A model generated the notes under the pieces. That model did not search any database. It saw only the letters and a list, made by a program, of their open reading frames with translations, and had not been told where the DNA came from. This document shows, piece after piece, positions 59,477-64,000 of a DNA stretch of 64,000 bases; the first letter of the stretch is position 1, and the number at the start of each line of letters is the position of its first letter. This DNA is from Armillaria gallica (taxonomy: Eukaryota; Basidiomycota; Agaricomycetes; Agaricales; Physalacriaceae): contig JBANDB010000020.1 in the NCBI GenBank assembly GCA_037576215.1, forward strand, positions 806,001 to 870,000, read 5' to 3'. The position numbers and the translations under genes are program-made.

Positions 59477-60369
59477 ACTTATCCACAAACATTATTGTAC
59501 ATCGTTGACTTCTTCATCTTCTCACTCCAGATGATAGGCTCCTCTATCCCAATTCAGGCACTCCCAGAAACACCATTTGGCTCCCAGCAAAATCTCTGAT
59601 CCCAGTGAGCTAACACTTCCAATAAAATCATTCGCTCCCAGCAAAATCGATCATCATAGCCAATTGGCATTTATAGGGCATAATTCTTAGCAACACAGCA
59701 ACCTCCACCCTTCCTCTACCACCCACTCTGCAATACCTCTCTGTGCTGCATTCATTTCACAATCGATAGTCATGTCGGAGGGACTATTGCAATAGAGTAT
59801 GTTGATTGTTTATGTGGATGAGTGTGATCGGCTAACTCTCAGATATGTAGTATTCTTCCTCACTGAAGATGAGGAGGACACCATGAAGACTCTTGCTCAC
59901 GACTATATGCTTGCCCAGCATAAAGGGGGGTGAGCCCTTGCTGCGATGCATCATCAACTATGGTTGCTCTGGATCCAGAAGTTCCCCATTCTGTTTATTC
60001 AGATTTGTGGGTGTTACTCTACCAAAGATGATGAAGCTTACTGTCGTTGCAAGAAGCTTCAGGTATGACTCTTGTCAGAGTGATTTAACTGGTATCTGAG
60101 TGTCTGGTTTGCCAGTGCATCGAAGCATATCTGACACGGTTAACTATGATGATCAATGCCATCACTCTACCATGACAGGACATGGTCCAGGTTCTTGTTG
60201 CCCCTGACACTGATGCGCCAGAGCCTCTGGCAGAGCTTCATCCATCCATCCCCACCCTACTCCCTCCCTTCCTCCCTAGCGCACTCCTTCTGGTTACCCC
60301 CCAGAACCCTTGCTGCAGCCCTTGGCTGAAGGAATGCAAGCAACCCAAGACACTGCCCATCACGCCTAG
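59477..60369. other. Mostly non-coding; small TCCCAGCA cluster
   Basis: CTCCCAGCAAAATC occurs twice at about 59580-59650, with further CCCAG words. No gene is supported. Confidence 0.5.
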
Positions 60370-60376
60370 TGAATAG

Positions 60377-60510
60377 CCCAGGTAAACCCCTGGGTTCAGA
60401 AAGCCAACCCGTACCTGTACCTGCAAGGGTAATAACCCAGAGCAATGGGTACAGGTTCCAGCCGGGTTGCAGGTATTTTTCACAGGTTGCCAGGTTGCTG
60501 GGTATTCAAA
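60377..60510. repeat. GGGTA/TACCC-rich palindromic block
   Basis: Stems include CCCAGG (60377-60382) with CCTGGG (60389-60394), and ACCTGTACC (60413-60421) with GGTACAGGT (60448-60456). GCCGGGTTGC and CAGGTTGCTGGGT words follow. Similar words recur at 60765-60800 and 62768-62832. Confidence 0.6.
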
Positions 60511-60644
60511 TGAGGAATTTTTAGATTATACTGTGTTACATTATATTACAGAATAAACAATATTATTTAAGACAGATATATTAAACTACAACCTCATTTC
60601 CGGTTGTAAACTAATCTCACAACCGGAGATGACATCATCATGAA

Positions 60645-60729
60645 GTCACAGTGAGTGAGACTTGAACTCGCTGACTTGCATGATGCAAAATAGAACTGAG
60701 ACACACATTTTAACCACTACACCAAATTG
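60645..60729 (-). ncRNA. tRNA-like sequence with strong A box
   Basis: On the minus strand TGGTGTAGTGGTTA is a textbook A box, and GAGTTCAAGTCTC about 45 nt later is a B-box and T-arm-like word. Ends do not pair, so it is probably a tRNA-derived repeat, not a gene. Confidence 0.5.
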
Positions 60730-60799
60730 CTTTAGAGCTTTTTGTTGATGTAATTCCATACAACGGGTTATCATGGGTCAGCCGGGTACACCCCAGTGA

Positions 60800-61230
60800 A
60801 GAGACTCTGTGTGCGCAGGCTAGAAATGCAACAGTGTTGAAGACACTGATCACACTCACACCCAACACTACACACACAAACCCTCAAGTTCTTGGGGGGA
60901 TATTATGCGATAGAAGCAGATTGAAGCAAAACAACTAAACTCTCAGAATATACAATACATGCATATAGCAATAGCGTGCGTCATGTATCTAGATCTCTCT
61001 AAATCCAAAGGCTTTTATAACAAGAGGCACGACAGTTGTCGCGGGGCCTCAAGGCAAGGTGTACTACAATACACGATATGTCACCACACACCCACAAAAC
61101 CCTCAATAAGTCATGTGTGTCACACACAGGTAACCACAACAACCTAAACACACTCTAAACATGACTCAAAGCTTGTGCTCTAAGCAGAAACCCTTCACAA
61201 AACGTCCACTCAAGCTTCCAAAACCAATCG
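60800..61230. other. No gene seen
   Basis: ACACAC-rich stretches, no coding frame of note. Confidence 0.4.
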
Positions 61231-61239
61231 TAGACCCAC

Positions 61240-61747
61240 AGGGTTTGAACCTATGCTGATCCAGAGACACAATAACCAACTAAACCCTGTCTGACAAGCC
61301 AAAGGGTTTGAACCTCTGCTGCTTGCGGAAATGAGAACCCTCAAGCGCGCACTAATTAGACCACAGGGTTTGAACCTGTGCCGCCTGTAGCGCCGCGCGT
61401 TAGAAGAAGGCCTCTGTACGAACACTAATCAGACCAAAGGGTTTGAACCTCTGCCGCCTGTAGTATCTCGCACACAAGAAATGCCGTCCAACAAGCCAAA
61501 GGGTTTGAACCTCTGCCGCCTGTAGTACCACACATTAAAGAAGGCCTCTGTACGAACACTAACCAGACCAAAGGGTTTGAACCTCTGCTGCCTGTAGTAT
61601 CTCGCACCCAAGAAACGCCGTCCAACAAGCCAAAGGGTTTGAACCTCTGCCACTTGTGGAATGGTATACCCAACTAAGCATGTGCTAATCAGACCACAGG
61701 GTTTGAACCTGTGCTGCCTGTAGCACCGCGCATCACAAGAAACCCTC
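61240..61747 (-). repeat. Tandem array of eight B-box/T-arm units
   Basis: AGGGTTTGAACC occurs eight times, starting near 61240, 61303, 61365, 61438, 61500, 61572, 61634 and 61698, at 62-73 bp spacing. On the minus strand each is a T-arm-like hairpin, CAGAGG-TTCAAAC-CCTTTG, with a perfect B box. Two alternating unit types make a higher-order period of about 134 bp (units 3+4 match 5+6). Each unit also has an A-box-like word such as TGGCTTGTTGG on the minus strand, about 50 bp before its B box. Confidence 0.8.
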
Positions 61748-61829
61748 AAAACTCAAGAGTGTGTCTGCAATGACACAATATCTCTTATTCTCAGGGTAGA
61801 GCGCAGTCAACCAATCACTCAAACCATAC

Positions 61830-61880
61830 ACAAGTCCCCGCTAAGCAAGTCCCCTGCTAAACAAGTCCCCCACTAAGCTT
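61830..61880 (+). repeat. Three short direct repeats
   Basis: CAAGTCCCC occurs three times about 20 bp apart, each followed by a CTAA word (CGCTAAG, TGCTAAA, CACTAAG). Confidence 0.7.
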
Positions 61881-62767
61881 TCTATGCCTTGCGCGCAACT
61901 CAATTCACTCGGTATGATATCAATTCTAGGTTTATTCTCTCTCGCTCGAAGTTACAAACTAATCCTGCTGCTAGGGCATCAAGCTGGAGGCTTGCACGTG
62001 ACTACAACGGGGGTCCAAAACTTGTACACTATTACTACACTACAGTATTTATGCCATGTGCTCTACATATTAATACAACCTTAAATAGTAACTCTTGACT
62101 GGCAGAACTTCCTTTCCTGAGTCCTGGGCATGTTGCCATAATCACGCCATTGCTTGGCGCTTACTCAGAGCTCTGGCTCGGGGCCAGATCCTGGTCTCTC
62201 AAGCTGTGCGACATCGGTTAACCACGCTATCTGAACGTACTGACATCACCTAGTATTTCCTCGGAGTTGTAGCCTACCCTGCAACTCTTATTTATGGTAA
62301 TAATATCTTCTAGTGATTTCCATGGTCTTCTAGGACCACCAGCATCTAGTCTAGGCCTCACACACATTGGCCAAAGTCAGAGACATCAGTCTTACTTCAA
62401 TTCTAAACATTCTGAGGTCTAGAGTGCTAGTTCCCCACATGGCAATGCCTCGTGCATCATAGATCAAGGTTGCACAAAGTATCAATTATCTCTTGAGCTT
62501 CACTGGTTCCATTCTTAGCACGCGTCTTCCATGCATTGTCAGTGTACTCAGTGTCAAGTGCTGGGGCTTTAGACTTAGTGTGACCCTTATGGTATCACTC
62601 TGCAGTTAAGCCTTGTGCTCCACCAAGCATCACTCAAGGAACTTCATTGTCCGCACTTAGTACACTGCGCTCTAAGGTATATCTCATTGCTTTGGTATCT
62701 AGGTCTTATAGAATGTATGTATTGATACATTTCGTGAAATTACACATGTGAACACTTTTCAAGCGTG
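61881..62767. other. No gene; one degenerate tRNA-like module
   Basis: At 62150-62225 the minus strand has GTGGTTAACCG and a weak B box AGGATCTGGCCCC. No coding frame is supported. Confidence 0.4.
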
Positions 62768-62832
62768 TCACCGGGTTGCCACATGCTGACCCATACCCGA
62801 CCTATGTGGTACCCGACCCAGCAACCCGGTGA
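62768..62832. repeat. Perfect 12-bp inverted repeat
   Basis: TCACCGGGTTGC (62768-62779) and GCAACCCGGTGA (62821-62832) are perfect reverse complements around a 41-nt loop that itself holds two ACCCGACC words. It could be a hairpin, a tiny MITE or subterminal transposon sequence. Confidence 0.7.
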
Positions 62833-63990
62833 TGAACCTATAGACTCCTGCAGGCAGAAAACACAAGACCTGTAACGGCGAGTGTAACCAAGCACAGAAT
62901 CTGAAGGCAGGTTCTAGCAAGTCTAGTCTTGCACCTCCGTGCGATGACTGTAGCTTCCTGGTGGTGTAGCGACATTTTGCTACGCTTTGTTATGATTCTC
63001 TGAAGGCTGTTCAGAGGCTCAAGGTATGTATGCGAACTTTCCTGGAAGGGAAAAGGTGCGTAAACGTGGGTGTATGCTGAGCGGGGGCGACCTAGATGCG
63101 GCGCGAACTATTTGGTGTCGGAATCCTGGCTACGGTTCTGGTAGAAGATATTTTCCTATGCTCACATGCTTTCTTTAGAGAAACGCAGAGATGGAGCTGG
63201 CTTATCTAGAGAAACTCGAATTAGTATCGTTCCTAACTTATAGGAACAGTATGCTGTTGGTGTTAGAGACTTAAAGTTCAGAACCCTAGCTACGGATTAC
63301 CCTTTGAAGTCTTCAGGTATGCGAATTTATGACAGGAGGATGACAAACAAGGTAGTCTTTATATAATACCCTTGCTTGCGTTTTGGACGAGAGGACGTGA
63401 ATCAAGTTATTTAACACTTGGTAGCTAGCGAGTTTGGAGAAACTTCGCAAAGTGTTATATCTCTTAAGAACGTAGAGATATTAACTTTAATTCGCCTGTA
63501 TTGGGTGGTATGTGTGGTGTGTGTATCCTCTATGGAGAACTGTCCCTCTCTATCTACAGTCCATCAGTTTTTATACTACAGAGTTGTACTTGCTAAGTAA
63601 GCAAACTTTTACCTTGGCTTAATAACCATAGTACATGATTTGTGAGCGTAGCAAACTATTTGTAATCATAGTGCAATATACCATGTGCTACTCTACTGTG
63701 CATGCTTATTAAAAAGTTCGCGTAGCCTAATAAAGCTACAGAAGGTTTACTAATTTACTTACTACTTACTCAGCCGCAGTTAATGGCTCACTAATCTCTA
63801 CTATATTTCTAAGCTGTAAAAGCGTATCCATATGACCTCTTGAGAATCTGTAGCTATGCATAGCCTTCGCGTAGTTAAACCGCGTGACCGTATGGCTCTG
63901 TCCATGTGCAAAGGCCTAGAATAATGATGCGTGTCTAATTTACTGTGGAAGGATTGGCAATCAATGTGCCTGGAGGCACAATGACTCATA
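62830..63990 (-). mobile_element. LTR-like sequence, minus orientation
   Basis: 62830-63137 matches the inverted 3' part of the 50-51 kb block with substitutions. TATAAAA lies on the minus strand at 63569-63575. The upstream edge is not resolved before the window ends. No retroelement genes face it inside the window. Confidence 0.5.
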
Positions 63991-64000
63991 GATATCAGAG

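Noticed and set aside
61240..61747. Regularly spaced repeats that resemble a CRISPR array
   Set aside because: The DNA is from a eukaryote, the repeat core is a pol III B box, spacing varies from 62 to 73 bp, and the 'spacers' are themselves repeated in alternation.
61210..61749. Overlapping minus-strand open frames with repeated RFKPFGL/RGSNPLA words
   Set aside because: They arise from translating the tandem array in several frames at once; nothing indicates protein selection.

Overview
The window looks like transposon-rich nuclear DNA from a basidiomycete fungus, most likely an agaricomycete. The reasons are a Plavaka-family DNA transposase, an F-box gene family, spliceosomal introns of about 50-60 bp, a basidiomycete-style many-exon GH55 glucanase gene, and LINE, LTR and hAT-like remnants. 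Order and species cannot be read from the sequence. All calls are by eye, without database searches.

Layout. 1-1.65 kb: 3' part of a Plavaka transposase gene with one in-frame stop. 4.1-10.7 kb: a LINE retrotransposon. Its ORF1 carries one probable intron and one frameshift. Its ORF2 has the order endonuclease, RNase H, reverse transcriptase, Cys/His knuckle, and is interrupted by a canonical 57-bp intron. 10.7-28 kb: decayed F-box genes and repeated copies of a multi-kb unit, within which lie many short tRNA-like modules and one hAT-type MITE. 28-31.7 kb: mostly non-coding, with CCACGCAG clusters and one broken hypothetical gene. 31.7-38.1 kb: two tandem GH55 beta-1,3-glucanase genes on the minus strand. 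One is intact (21 exons, 780 residues). The other is cut off in mid-gene by a copy of the repeat. 38.1-47.1 kb: more copies of the repeat units, including a roughly 3-kb duplicate of 13.8-16.9 kb. 47.1-64 kb: a different kind of DNA with a second hAT-type MITE, decayed unrecognised genes, LTR-like sequences in opposite orientations, clusters of a TCCCAGCA motif, and a tandem array of eight units that each carry a pol III B box.

The only clearly intact host gene is the GH55 glucanase, a secreted enzyme expected to act on fungal or plant beta-glucan. Almost everything else is mobile DNA or its debris. The most unusual feature is the number and variety of tRNA-like modules. They have A and B boxes and paired ends, and several are shorter than a real tRNA. 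Between duplicated copies the two arms differ in a compensating way, which suggests that a folded RNA has been kept.
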